Assembly (NCBI RefSeq): GCF_000248075.1
Contig: NZ_BAFB01000182.1
Location: 18,950-82,949, forward strand
Reading direction: 5' to 3'
From: Gordonia otitidis NBRC 100426
GTDB lineage: Bacteria > Actinomycetota > Actinomycetes > Mycobacteriales > Mycobacteriaceae
Length of the DNA: 64,000 bases
Below the pieces are notes generated by a model. That model had not been told where the DNA came from, searched no databases, and saw only the letters and a program-made list of their open reading frames with translations. Both the position numbers and the translations under genes were made by a program. Positions 35,606 to 44,138 of this stretch are shown in pieces; position 1 is the stretch's first letter, and each line of letters begins with the position of its first letter.

Positions 35606-36855
35606 GCACCGTCGACGACGCACTGCGTACCAGGACAGACAGATCGCACGCCGACCTGATCGCGCTCTCCCACGATCTGCACGCGCACCCCGAAACCGCC
35701 TGGGAGGAAACCTATTCGGCCGCGCGGGTCGCCGGCGCGCTCGCCGACTCCGGTTTCACTGTCGCAGAAAGCTGGTGTGGACTCGACACCGCGTTCACCG
35801 CGAGCATCGGCAACGGCGACCTGCACATCGCCCTTTGCGCCGAATACGACGCCCTGCCGGGCCTCGGCCACGCGTGCGGGCACAACCTGATCTCCGCGAT
35901 CACGGTCGGCGCAGCACATGCACTGGCTCCACTGGTCGACGATCTCGGAGTCACGTTGACCGTCATCGGCACCCCTGCCGAAGAAGGCGGCGGCGGCAAG
36001 ATCGAACTGCTGGAGCGGGGCGGGTTCGACGGTCAGCACGCCGCCGCGATGGTCCATCCCGGCCCGGCCGACGTTGCCCGTGCGCGACCTTTCGCTGTGT
36101 CGCACAGCCACATCGACTACCGCGGAAAGTCGGCGCACGCCGCGGCATACCCCGAGCGCGGCGTGAACGCCGCGGACGCCTTCACCATCGCACAGGTGGC
36201 CATCGGGCTGCTGCGGCAACAACTCCCGTCCTCCGTTCGCGTGCACGGCATGATGACGCGCGGTGGCGAGGCCCCCAATTCCATCGCCGAACACACCGAG
36301 GGACGCTGGTACGTACGCGCCGAGACGCTGGCCGAACTCGCCGAGGTCGAACCCCGCGTCATGCGGTGCTTCGAGGCTGGAGCACTCGCCAGCGGAGCGT
36401 CGCTGACGGTGACCCCCGAATCCAAGCCGTACGCCGAGTTCCGCACCGACGAGGAGCTTCTCGGCTGCTACGAACGGCGCGCTCTCGCCGCTGGACGTCG
36501 ATTCGGCTCCGGCCCCGACGCCACCATGGCGCGCGCGTCGACCGATATGGGCAACGTCTCGCAGGTTCTTCCCTCGATACACCCCTACATCGGGATCGAT
36601 TCGCTTCCCGCAGTCAATCATCAGCCCGAATTCGCAGCCGCGACGCTCACCGCCGCGGCCGAGGCCGCCATCGCTCAGGGTGCTCTGGCGCTCGCGGGCA
36701 CAGTGGTCGATGCCGCACAGGTCGACTCGATCCGCACGCGGCTGATGACGCAAGGGACATTGAGCACGCAGGATGCAGAGCTCTCAGACGGCACGGAGTA
36801 TCCGGGGATCGCCGTGCGCGCGGGCCGCACAGCACGATTCGAGTCCGACACATGA
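35602..36855 (+). CDS. M20-family amidohydrolase (AbgA/AbgB-like)
   Basis: A 417-residue zinc amidohydrolase. Metal-site motifs are ALCAEYDALPG, GHACGHN and the general base in PAEEGGGG. The dimerisation insert (about 185-300) contains YRGKSAHAAAYPERGVNA. It belongs to the M20D group that cuts N-acyl amino acids, including p-aminobenzoyl-glutamate. Start GTG 35602 overlaps the preceding stop; its stop overlaps the aspartase ATG. Placed just before aspartase, it is a good candidate to free aspartate from an N-acyl, N-formyl or N-formimino derivative (inference). Confidence 0.9.
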   Translation: MSTVDDALRTRTDRSHADLIALSHDLHAHPETAWEETYSAARVAGALADSGFTVAESWCGLDTAFTASIGNGDLHIALCAEYDALPGLGHACGHNLISAITVGAAHALAPLVDDLGVTLTVIGTPAEEGGGGKIELLERGGFDGQHAAAMVHPGPADVARARPFAVSHSHIDYRGKSAHAAAYPERGVNAADAFTIAQVAIGLLRQQLPSSVRVHGMMTRGGEAPNSIAEHTEGRWYVRAETLAELAEVEPRVMRCFEAGALASGASLTVTPESKPYAEFRTDEELLGCYERRALAAGRRFGSGPDATMARASTDMGNVSQVLPSIHPYIGIDSLPAVNHQPEFAAATLTAAAEAAIAQGALALAGTVVDAAQVDSIRTRLMTQGTLSTQDAELSDGTEYPGIAVRAGRTARFESDT

Positions 36856-38270
36856 TCGCTGACGGCCGCGATGCTGTGCGCATCGAACACGACCTGCTCG
36901 GCGACCGCGAGGTACCCGCCGATGCGTACTACGGCGTGCACACCGTCCGGGCGATCGAGAATTTCCCCATCAGTTCCGTACCGATATCGACCCACGCCGA
37001 CCTCGTAGTCGCGCTCGCGGCGGTGAAACAGGCTGCCGCAGAGACGAACCGGGCGCTCGGAACTCTCGATCCGAGGATTGCCGACGCCATCGTCGCGGCA
37101 TGTGCCGAGATCCGTTGCGGAGCACTGCACGAGCAGTTCGTCGTCGACCAGATCCAGGGTGGGGCCGGGACATCGACGAACATGAACGCCAACGAGGTGA
37201 TCGCGAACAGGGCGCTCGAACTGCTCGGCCACTCCCGCGGCGAGTACCAGGTGGTACATCCGCTCGAGCATGTGAACCTCGGTCAGAGCACCAATGACGT
37301 CTATCCGACAGCGGTGAAGGTCGCGCTCGGCGCCGCTGCAAGCGACCTGTCGGCTGCGCTGCGCGCGCTCGCCACCGAGTGCTCGGAGAAATCCCTCGAG
37401 TTCGGCGGAATACTCAAACTCGGTCGCACGCAACTCCAGGACGCGGTGCCGATGACGCTCGGTCAGGAGTTCGGTGCGTTCGCGGTCACGATCGGCGAGG
37501 ACGCCGACCGGATCGACGAGGCCATCAGCCTCATCGCCGAGATCAACCTGGGCGGCACCGCGATCGGCACCGGACTCAACACCCATCCGGCATACGCTGC
37601 GGGTGCGTGCGAACGTCTGCGACGCATCACCGGTCTGCCGTTGACCACCGCGGGCGACCTCGTCGAAGCGACGTCCGACGTGGGATCCTTCGTGCAACTG
37701 TCGGGCGTCACCAAACGCGCCGCCGTCAAGCTGTCGAAGATCTGCAATGACCTGCGTCTGCTGTCGTCTGGTCCACGAGCGGGTTTCGGCGAGATCGTGC
37801 TACCGCCGGTGCAGGCCGGATCGAGCATCATGCCGGGCAAGGTCAATCCGGTCATCCCCGAGGTTGTCAACCAGGTCGCTTTCGAGGTGATCGGCAACGA
37901 CCTCACCGTCACACTCGCCGCCGAGGCAGGACAGTTGCAGCTCAACGCATTCGAGCCCGTCATCGCCCGCGCGCTGCTGTCGTCTCTGACGCACCTGAGC
38001 GCCGCGGTGCGCGTCCTCGGTGAGCGGTGTATCCGCGGGATATCGGCTCGCGAGGAACGCATGCGTGATGCGGTGTTCACCTCCGCGAGTATCGCGACAG
38101 CCCTGAACCCGGTCCTCGGCTACGAGGCCACCACAGCACTTGTCGCCGAGGCGATCGCCACAGGCTCGTCGATCCCCGACCTCGTCCGACGTTCGGCTCT
38201 ACTCGACGACGACGCACTCGAGCGGGCGTTACACCCCGACAACCTGTGTCGACCGCGCACGGTCGAGTAG
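36852..38270 (+). CDS. aspA: Aspartate ammonia-lyase (aspartase)
   Basis: A 472-residue fumarase/aspartase superfamily enzyme. The N-terminus RIEHDLLGDREVPADAYYG and AIENFPIS identify aspartase rather than fumarase. The active-site signature GSSIMPGKVNP lies near residue 320, with STNMNANEV and GQSTNDVYPT earlier. It deaminates L-aspartate to fumarate and ammonia, feeding the TCA cycle. It is the last gene of the five-gene operon, linked to the M20 gene by an ATGA overlap, which suggests the operon's end product is aspartate. It converges on the TetR gene 12 bp later. Confidence 0.93.
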   Translation: MIADGRDAVRIEHDLLGDREVPADAYYGVHTVRAIENFPISSVPISTHADLVVALAAVKQAAAETNRALGTLDPRIADAIVAACAEIRCGALHEQFVVDQIQGGAGTSTNMNANEVIANRALELLGHSRGEYQVVHPLEHVNLGQSTNDVYPTAVKVALGAAASDLSAALRALATECSEKSLEFGGILKLGRTQLQDAVPMTLGQEFGAFAVTIGEDADRIDEAISLIAEINLGGTAIGTGLNTHPAYAAGACERLRRITGLPLTTAGDLVEATSDVGSFVQLSGVTKRAAVKLSKICNDLRLLSSGPRAGFGEIVLPPVQAGSSIMPGKVNPVIPEVVNQVAFEVIGNDLTVTLAAEAGQLQLNAFEPVIARALLSSLTHLSAAVRVLGERCIRGISAREERMRDAVFTSASIATALNPVLGYEATTALVAEAIATGSSIPDLVRRSALLDDDALERALHPDNLCRPRTVE

Positions 38271-38282
38271 CCGACGTCGCGG

Positions 38283-38897
38283 TCACGGCGCGAGCGTGCC
38301 GGCCAGGGCCGGGCAGTTCAGTGCCGTTTGCAGATACGTTGTGACCGCCGATCGCGCACGCTTCGCGTCGAGTGCGCCGTTGTGTCCGACGACATGGATG
38401 CCGCAGCCGTCCTCGAGGGCCACCACGGTCGTGGCGATGAGGTCGCTGTCGACCTCGGCGAAGACCTTCATCGAGATACCCGCGTCGATCACTTCGCGGT
38501 ACAACGAGGATTCGAGTTCGAACAGCGACGACATCAGCTCTGCGTGGGCACTCACCCGTGCGCTGTGCAGATGGAGTTCGTAGAGTGCCGGCGACATCGG
38601 GTCCTCGGGATCGCAGATGCCGAGATCGATCAGAATGCGCAGGCGGGTGACGGGATCGGAACTCTGCGCGATCGCCGTCCGCCGACTCTCGTAGAAGCGG
38701 TCGACGGCCGCTTCGTGTACCGCGAGCAACAATTCCTCGATACCGGGGAAGTAATAGCTGATCAGTCCGGGCGAGAGCCCTGCGGCGTCGGCGATGTCCT
38801 TGAGACGCAGCCCGATCAAGCCGCGCGCTGCGATGGCCGTGGTCGCGGCATCGACGATCTCGACGCGGCGCGCCTGTTGATTTCTGGGGCGTGCCAT
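38283..38897 (-). CDS. TetR-family regulator (BetI-like)
   Basis: A 204-residue regulator from ATG 38897 (MARPRNQQARR); a longer frame starts at 38921. The N-terminal HTH contains LRLKDIADAAGLSPGLISYYFPGIEELL, close to the BetI/choline-type TetR group. The C-terminal ligand domain is unassigned. It is divergent from the amine-dehydrogenase/amidohydrolase pair and convergent with the aspartase operon, so it is the probable local repressor. A 26-bp dyad lies in the 333-bp divergent spacer. Confidence 0.88.
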   Translation of the reverse strand: MARPRNQQARRVEIVDAATTAIAARGLIGLRLKDIADAAGLSPGLISYYFPGIEELLLAVHEAAVDRFYESRRTAIAQSSDPVTRLRILIDLGICDPEDPMSPALYELHLHSARVSAHAELMSSLFELESSLYREVIDAGISMKVFAEVDSDLIATTVVALEDGCGIHVVGHNGALDAKRARSAVTTYLQTALNCPALAGTLAP

Positions 38898-39230
38898 GGT
38901 TTCCGATAGTGCCCTGCCCATGCGGCAACGAGCAACCCCGCCCGAGTCCAGAACCCCGACGCTGCTTCCGGAGTCCGGATATCGGGTGTCGGGTCTCGAG
39001 TTGCCGGGTTACATCGGTTCCGCCGATGAATCGGATCGGAAGTTCGCACGACGAGATGTCCGTAACAGGGCTGCCCTACATGTCGATCCGCGATACCGTC
39101 AGATCATTCTTTGCGATTGACATCAAAGAATCGCCCGGGTCCGACGCGTTCGGCTTCGGACGAGCAGCCCGCTTATCGACCCAGCCGGCCGACACTTCCT
39201 GTGTCGCAGCCATTCTCGACGGAGACACCC
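38898..39230. promoter_or_regulatory. Divergent regulatory region of the TetR and amine-dehydrogenase genes
   Basis: A 333-bp spacer between the TetR start and the flavoprotein start. No gene is seen. ATTCTTTG (39106-39113) and CAAAGAAT (39124-39131) form a perfect 8-bp inverted repeat separated by 10 bp that itself contains most of a TTGACATCAA palindrome. The flavoprotein ATG is preceded by GGAG at 39221. Confidence 0.55.
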
Positions 39231-41333
39231 ATGCGCGACCCTCGCTACGACGTTCTATTCGAACCGGTCACGATCGGACCGGTCACGGCCCGCAACCGCT
39301 TCTTCCAGGTGCCGCACTGCAACGGGATGGGATACCGCGATCCGTCAGGTGAGGCAGCGATGCGGCGTGTGAAAGCCGAAGGCGGGTGGGCCGTCGTCTG
39401 CACCGAACAGGTCGAGATCCATCCGACCTCCGACATCGGACCGTTCATCGAGCTGCGGCTCTGGGACGATCAGGACATGCCGGCGATTGCGCGTATCGCC
39501 GAGCAGATCCACGAGGGTGGTGCACTCGCAGGAATCGAGCTGGCACACAACGGGCTCAACAGTCCCAACCTGATCAGTCGGGAGACTCCACTCGCTCCGC
39601 AGCATCTGCCGGTCGTCTCCTGGAACCTCGATCCGGTGCAGGCACGCGCGATGACCAAGTCCGATATCGTCGATCTGCGCAAGTGGCATGCCGACTCGGT
39701 CCACCGGTCGCTGAAAGCCGGCTACGACATCGTCTATGTCTACGCCGGTCACGCCATCGGCGGACTTCACCACTTCCTGTCCCCCCGATACAACAACCGC
39801 ACCGACGAGTACGGCGGCAGCCTGGAGAACCGCGTGCGTCTGATCCGCGAGATCCTCGAGGACACCCGCGAGATCGCCGACGGGAAAGCCGCAGTCGCGT
39901 GCCGTATCTCGGTCGACGAACTCCTCGGCGACGAGGGGATCACCCGAGCCGAGATGGAAGAGGTCTTCGGTCTGATCGGGGAGCTCCCCGACCTGTGGGA
40001 TCTGGTGTTGGGCAGTTGGGAAGATGATTCGGTCACTTCACGATTCGGCCCCGAAGCCGAGCAGGAACCGTTCGTCACAGGTCTCAAGCAGCTCACCACG
40101 AAGCCGGTCGTCGGCGTCGGACGGTTCACATCCCCCGACACCATGGTCCGTCACGTACGCAGCGGCGTACTCGACCTGATCGGAGCCGCGCGACCGTCGA
40201 TCGCAGACCCGTTCATGCCCAACAAGATAGAACGCGGCGATCTCGCGGACATCAGGGAATGCATCGGGTGCAACATCTGCGTATCCGGCGACTTCACGAT
40301 GTCACCGATCCGCTGCACCCAAAATCCAACTATGGGCGAGGAGTTCCGACGCGGCTGGCATCCCGAACGTATCGCGGTCAAGGGTTCGGATTCGTCGGTG
40401 CTCATCGTCGGTGCCGGGCCGGCAGGCCTGGAAGCCGCTCGCGCACTGGGTAATCGCGGCTACTCGGTGACCGTCACCGAGGCGAGTCGAACGCTCGGAG
40501 GTCGTGTCGCGCGGGAATCCAAGCTGCCGGGACTGTCAGCGTGGATTCGCGTGATCGACTATCGCCTCCAGCAACTCGATCGGCTCGACAACGTCGACGT
40601 CTACCGCGAGTCACCGATGACCACCGACGACATTCTGGAGTACGGATTCGATCACGTCGTGATCGCCACGGGGGCGTCGTGGCGATCCGACGGCGTCGGT
40701 CGCTGGCACACACATCCCATCGAGGTCGATTCGGCTGCAGAGGTTCTCACCCCGGACGACATCATGGCAGGCACACGTCCGCGGGGACCACGTGTCGTCC
40801 TCTTCGACGACGACCATTATTACCTCGGTGCGGTGATCGCGGAACTGCTCGCCAAGGAGGGCTATGCCGTCACCCTCGTGACGCCGGTTCCCCAGGTCTC
40901 CCAGTGGACCACCAACACCATGGAGGCACACCGCATCCGAGCCAGGATCATCGAGGCGGGCGTCGAGGTCCGCACCGACACCGCGGTCACGGCGGTCTCG
41001 TCGAACGGTGTCACAACCGCCTGCAGGTTCACCGGGCGTACAGGCCATCTCGACGCTGACGCCGTGGTCATGGTGACCGCCCGCCTCCCCCACGACGAGT
41101 TGTACACCGAACTGCACTCGCGTAGTGACGACTGGTCTGCGGCGGGGGTGCGCGGCGTGACCGGCATCGGCGACGCCTGGGCTCCGTCGACCATCGCGGC
41201 GGCAGTCTGGTCGGGGCACCGCTTCGCCGAGGAACTCGACGCTCCCCGCAACGATGATCCGGTGCCCTTCCGGCGGGAGGTCACCCAAATGTCGATCGAG
41301 CCCATATTCGGATCACCTGCTCCGGTCTCCTGA
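39231..41333 (+). CDS. 6-S-cysteinyl-FMN/[4Fe-4S] amine dehydrogenase, histamine-dehydrogenase-like
   Basis: A 700-residue protein of the trimethylamine/dimethylamine/histamine dehydrogenase family. Residues 1-340 form an Old-Yellow-Enzyme barrel; Cys30 (RNRFFQVPHC) matches the cysteine that binds FMN covalently. The iron-sulfur cysteines are 344, 347, 350 and 362. Residues from about 385 form the FAD-like/ADP-binding domains (VLIVGAGPAGLEAAR). Where trimethylamine dehydrogenase has an aromatic cage (Tyr60, Trp264, Trp355), this protein has Gln60, a conserved Trp (LWDL) and Asp354, the combination I recall for Nocardioides simplex histamine dehydrogenase. It would convert a primary amine to aldehyde and ammonia, passing electrons to an ETF. 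It is 23 bp upstream of the amidohydrolase gene. Confidence 0.85.
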   Translation: MRDPRYDVLFEPVTIGPVTARNRFFQVPHCNGMGYRDPSGEAAMRRVKAEGGWAVVCTEQVEIHPTSDIGPFIELRLWDDQDMPAIARIAEQIHEGGALAGIELAHNGLNSPNLISRETPLAPQHLPVVSWNLDPVQARAMTKSDIVDLRKWHADSVHRSLKAGYDIVYVYAGHAIGGLHHFLSPRYNNRTDEYGGSLENRVRLIREILEDTREIADGKAAVACRISVDELLGDEGITRAEMEEVFGLIGELPDLWDLVLGSWEDDSVTSRFGPEAEQEPFVTGLKQLTTKPVVGVGRFTSPDTMVRHVRSGVLDLIGAARPSIADPFMPNKIERGDLADIRECIGCNICVSGDFTMSPIRCTQNPTMGEEFRRGWHPERIAVKGSDSSVLIVGAGPAGLEAARALGNRGYSVTVTEASRTLGGRVARESKLPGLSAWIRVIDYRLQQLDRLDNVDVYRESPMTTDDILEYGFDHVVIATGASWRSDGVGRWHTHPIEVDSAAEVLTPDDIMAGTRPRGPRVVLFDDDHYYLGAVIAELLAKEGYAVTLVTPVPQVSQWTTNTMEAHRIRARIIEAGVEVRTDTAVTAVSSNGVTTACRFTGRTGHLDADAVVMVTARLPHDELYTELHSRSDDWSAAGVRGVTGIGDAWAPSTIAAAVWSGHRFAEELDAPRNDDPVPFRREVTQMSIEPIFGSPAPVS

Positions 41334-41356
41334 GCACTGGCCACCCCAGGGAGCAC

Positions 41357-43012
41357 ATGATGTATGCCGATCACATCGTCACCAATGCCATGGTCTGGCA
41401 ACCGCCGGGCGTCGCGCCCGCAGACACGGTGGCGATTGCCGATGGCGTCATCGTCGCCGTGGGCACCGGCGTCGACCGCGATCTCGTTGCCGCAACGACC
41501 GAGATGCATGACCTCGGCGGAGCGAGTCTGCTACCCGGCTTCATCGACGCCCATGTGCATCCGGTGGCGGGCGGGCTCGCGGCGCTTCGCTGCGATCTGT
41601 CGGAGTTGGCGCACGATCGCCGCGGCTATCTCGACGCCGTCGCCGCGTTCGCCAGATCGCATCCCGAAGCACCTGTCATCACCGGGAGTGGTTGGTACGG
41701 AGATGCTTTCGAGGGCGGGCTACCCACAAAGGCAGACCTCGATGCCGTCGTCGACGATCGCCCCGTCGTTCTCTCGAGTCACGACGGTCACGGTGTGTGG
41801 GTCAACGGGATCGCGCTGCGGATCGCCGGCATCGACCGCCATACCCCTGACCCGACCGGCGGCCGGATCGAGCGTGACGCCGACGGAGAACCGACCGGTG
41901 TGTTGTTCGAACGGGCTGCCGACGCAGTGCAGGCCCTCACGCCGGCGATCGACGACGCGACGTTGCGTGAGGCGCTGCTGGTCGCGCAGCGTCGACTGCA
42001 CTCGGTGGGTGTCACCGGCTGGCAGGACGCAGGCGTAGACATCCCCGCCTTCGGCCTCTCGGACACTCTCGCCACCTATCTCGCCGCCGACGAGGCGGGC
42101 GAGCTCACTGCCCGTGTGTGCGGAGCTCTGTGGTGGGCCGCAGCGTCGGGAGCCGGTCAGATCGACACGCTGCGCGAGCGGCGGGACGCGGCTCGGACGG
42201 GGCGCCGATTCCATGTCGACACGGTCAAGGTGATGCAGGACGGAATCTGCGAGAACTGCACTGCGGCAATGCTCTCCCCGTACTCCGAACTACCGTCGGG
42301 TGCCGATGCCATGGGACTGTCGTTCCTCGAGCCGGACGAGCTGAACGAGATCTGCTCGCTTCTGGCGACCGACAGGTTTCACATCCACATGCATGCGGTA
42401 GGTGACCGGGCGGTCCGCGAGTGCCTCGACGGTCTCGCGGCAGCGCGGACCGCGAATCCACGGTTCGCGGCGGTACATCAGATCGCGCATCTCGATGTCG
42501 TCGACCCGAACGACATCCCGCGGTTCGCGGCGCTCGACGTGATGGCCAACATCCAGGCGCTGTGGGCCCGCCGTGACACCGAGATCATCGAGCGCAAGCT
42601 GCCGCTGCTGGGTCCCGGCCGCGAGCGCTGGCACTTCCCGTTCGGTTCGATCAGCGCGGCCGGCGGTGCGCTCGCGATGGGCAGCGACTGGCCGGTCACC
42701 GACCCCAACCCGCTCTGGGCGATCCACACGGCGGTCAATCGCACCGGCTCGCAGTCGGATCCGCACGCGATCGGCGACGAGGCCCGCACCGTGCCGCTCG
42801 TCAGAGAAGAAGCGTTGTCGCTGCGCACCGCGGTGGACGCGTACACGATCGGAGCGGCCCGCGCCGCACACTGCGCGGACCGCTCCGGGTCGATCGAGGT
42901 CGGCAAGGACGCCGATCTGGTGGCGTTGTCGGGAGACATCACCGCGGTCGACGACATCGGTTGCCTGAGCGCGCGTATGACGATGGTCGGCGGAGCAGTG
43001 GTGGCCCGATGA
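41357..43012 (+). CDS. Amidohydrolase family 3 (YtcJ/N-substituted formamide deformylase-like)
   Basis: A 551-residue metal-dependent amidohydrolase. Metal and catalytic motifs are the first HxH in FIDAHVHPVAGG, the lysine in VKVMQDG, HIHMHAVGDRA, the histidine in HQIAHLD and the aspartate in GSDWPVTDPNPL. The family includes NfdA, which deformylates N-substituted formamides, and is distantly related to imidazolonepropionase. It is translated from ATG 41357 behind GGGAG in the same transcript as the amine dehydrogenase. In a histamine-type pathway it could open an imidazolone ring or remove formyl; both are inferences. Confidence 0.9.
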   Translation: MMYADHIVTNAMVWQPPGVAPADTVAIADGVIVAVGTGVDRDLVAATTEMHDLGGASLLPGFIDAHVHPVAGGLAALRCDLSELAHDRRGYLDAVAAFARSHPEAPVITGSGWYGDAFEGGLPTKADLDAVVDDRPVVLSSHDGHGVWVNGIALRIAGIDRHTPDPTGGRIERDADGEPTGVLFERAADAVQALTPAIDDATLREALLVAQRRLHSVGVTGWQDAGVDIPAFGLSDTLATYLAADEAGELTARVCGALWWAAASGAGQIDTLRERRDAARTGRRFHVDTVKVMQDGICENCTAAMLSPYSELPSGADAMGLSFLEPDELNEICSLLATDRFHIHMHAVGDRAVRECLDGLAAARTANPRFAAVHQIAHLDVVDPNDIPRFAALDVMANIQALWARRDTEIIERKLPLLGPGRERWHFPFGSISAAGGALAMGSDWPVTDPNPLWAIHTAVNRTGSQSDPHAIGDEARTVPLVREEALSLRTAVDAYTIGAARAAHCADRSGSIEVGKDADLVALSGDITAVDDIGCLSARMTMVGGAVVAR

Positions 43013-43050
43013 GAACCGATCACGCTACGGTGCCAGCGGCCCACCATGTC

Positions 43051-43980
43051 TCAGCGAGAGGCCGCTGCGGCGCGGGATGCGGAGTCGCCGAACAGATCAC
43101 GGCACAGTTCGGCGACCACCGCGGCGCGCCGCGTCGGCCGCGCGGCGATGGCGTTCAACAGGACCATGGTCAACGCGGGTGTCTCGTCGGCGATGGGTAC
43201 CGCAGCGACCGGATGCCCGTCGAGAGCCGTCGGGACCGCCGACTTCAGGTTGAGCACCGTGTAGGCCAGCCCGCGTCCGACGAGTGCACGGCACGTCTCC
43301 ACCGTGGTCGACCGATACCGCACGAGGGGTTCCACGTCGGCGCTGGCGAACACCTGCCGGAAGTAGTCGCGGCTGTGCGGGAGGTCGAGCAGCGCCATGG
43401 GCTCGTCTGCCAACTCGGCGAGCCGGATCTTCCGACGATTGGCCAACCGGTGCGAACCCGCGAGGAGTACGTAGGGCGGAACCCGCCGCAACGGCCAGCG
43501 CTTCAGGCGCGGGTCGTCGACGAGGTCGTATCCGATGCCCATCTCGAAGGTTCCGTTCGCGACACCTTCCGCGAGATCGGCGAGATCGACCTCCGTCGTC
43601 AGCAGTTCCAGGTTCGGAAGCTTCTCGGCGGCAACGGACAACAGTTCCGGAAGCAGGTAGGGAGCAATGACCTCGAAACATCCGATGCTGAGGGTCCCGG
43701 TGAGCGACCCGCCCAGTCCGTGTGCGACAGAACGAAGATCAGCCGCCGATGCCAACAGTTGACGACTCGCGACAAGGAGTTGACGGCCCGCTGGAGTCAA
43801 CGTGATCCCCTTGGCGTGATGCCGTACCAGAAGCTGGATTCCGAGCGCGGCCTCCAGATCCGTCAGCGCCGTCGACATCGCCGACTGGGACAGATGCACC
43901 GCCGAGGCCGCGCGCGTGATGCTCCCGGCCTCGGCCACGGCGACGAAGTACTCCAATTGTCGCAACGTGTAGTCGGCCAC
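43051..43980 (-). CDS. LysR-family transcriptional regulator
   Basis: A 309-residue regulator. The HTH region is YTLRQLEYFVAVAEAGSITRAASAVHLSQSAMSTALTDLEAALG; the C-terminal periplasmic-binding-like domain senses a small molecule. GTG 43980 was chosen because GAGGGG lies 5 nt before it and the LysR domain starts there; a longer frame with ATG 44004 would run through an 11-bp inverted repeat that looks like the operator. It is divergent from the APC permease gene and probably controls it, and possibly the convergent amidohydrolase unit. Confidence 0.87.
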   Translation of the reverse strand: MADYTLRQLEYFVAVAEAGSITRAASAVHLSQSAMSTALTDLEAALGIQLLVRHHAKGITLTPAGRQLLVASRQLLASAADLRSVAHGLGGSLTGTLSIGCFEVIAPYLLPELLSVAAEKLPNLELLTTEVDLADLAEGVANGTFEMGIGYDLVDDPRLKRWPLRRVPPYVLLAGSHRLANRRKIRLAELADEPMALLDLPHSRDYFRQVFASADVEPLVRYRSTTVETCRALVGRGLAYTVLNLKSAVPTALDGHPVAAVPIADETPALTMVLLNAIAARPTRRAAVVAELCRDLFGDSASRAAAASR

Positions 43981-44001
43981 GACGCCCCTCACTGAGATCC
44001 T

Positions 44002-44030
44002 CATTGGCATCGGCTCCGTCGATGCCAATG
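44002..44030. promoter_or_regulatory. 11-bp inverted repeat, probable LysR operator
   Basis: CATTGGCATCG (44002-44012) and CGATGCCAATG (44020-44030) are perfect inverted repeats with a 7-bp spacer. The dyad sits between the LysR gene and the APC permease gene, where LysR proteins bind a T-N11-A palindrome and repress themselves. Confidence 0.65.
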
Positions 44031-44138
44031 CCGCACAACCTCGACTCTACAGAATTCTCATCCGGTCCGGACGCAGTCCGGTCACCGCACCGCAACCACA
44101 TCAGACGCCGTCGCGTCGATACACACAGGAGCACGACC

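Noticed and set aside
35469..36851. Long extension of the aspartase frame through the M20 gene
   Set aside because: The M20 reading frame has clear zinc motifs, while this extension is arginine-rich; aspartase starts at 36852 with an ATGA overlap.
39231..41333. Assignment as trimethylamine or 2,4-dienoyl-CoA/NADH-flavin reductase
   Set aside because: Cys30 for covalent FMN excludes the plain dienoyl-CoA reductase branch, and loss of Tyr60 and Trp355 argues against trimethylamine.
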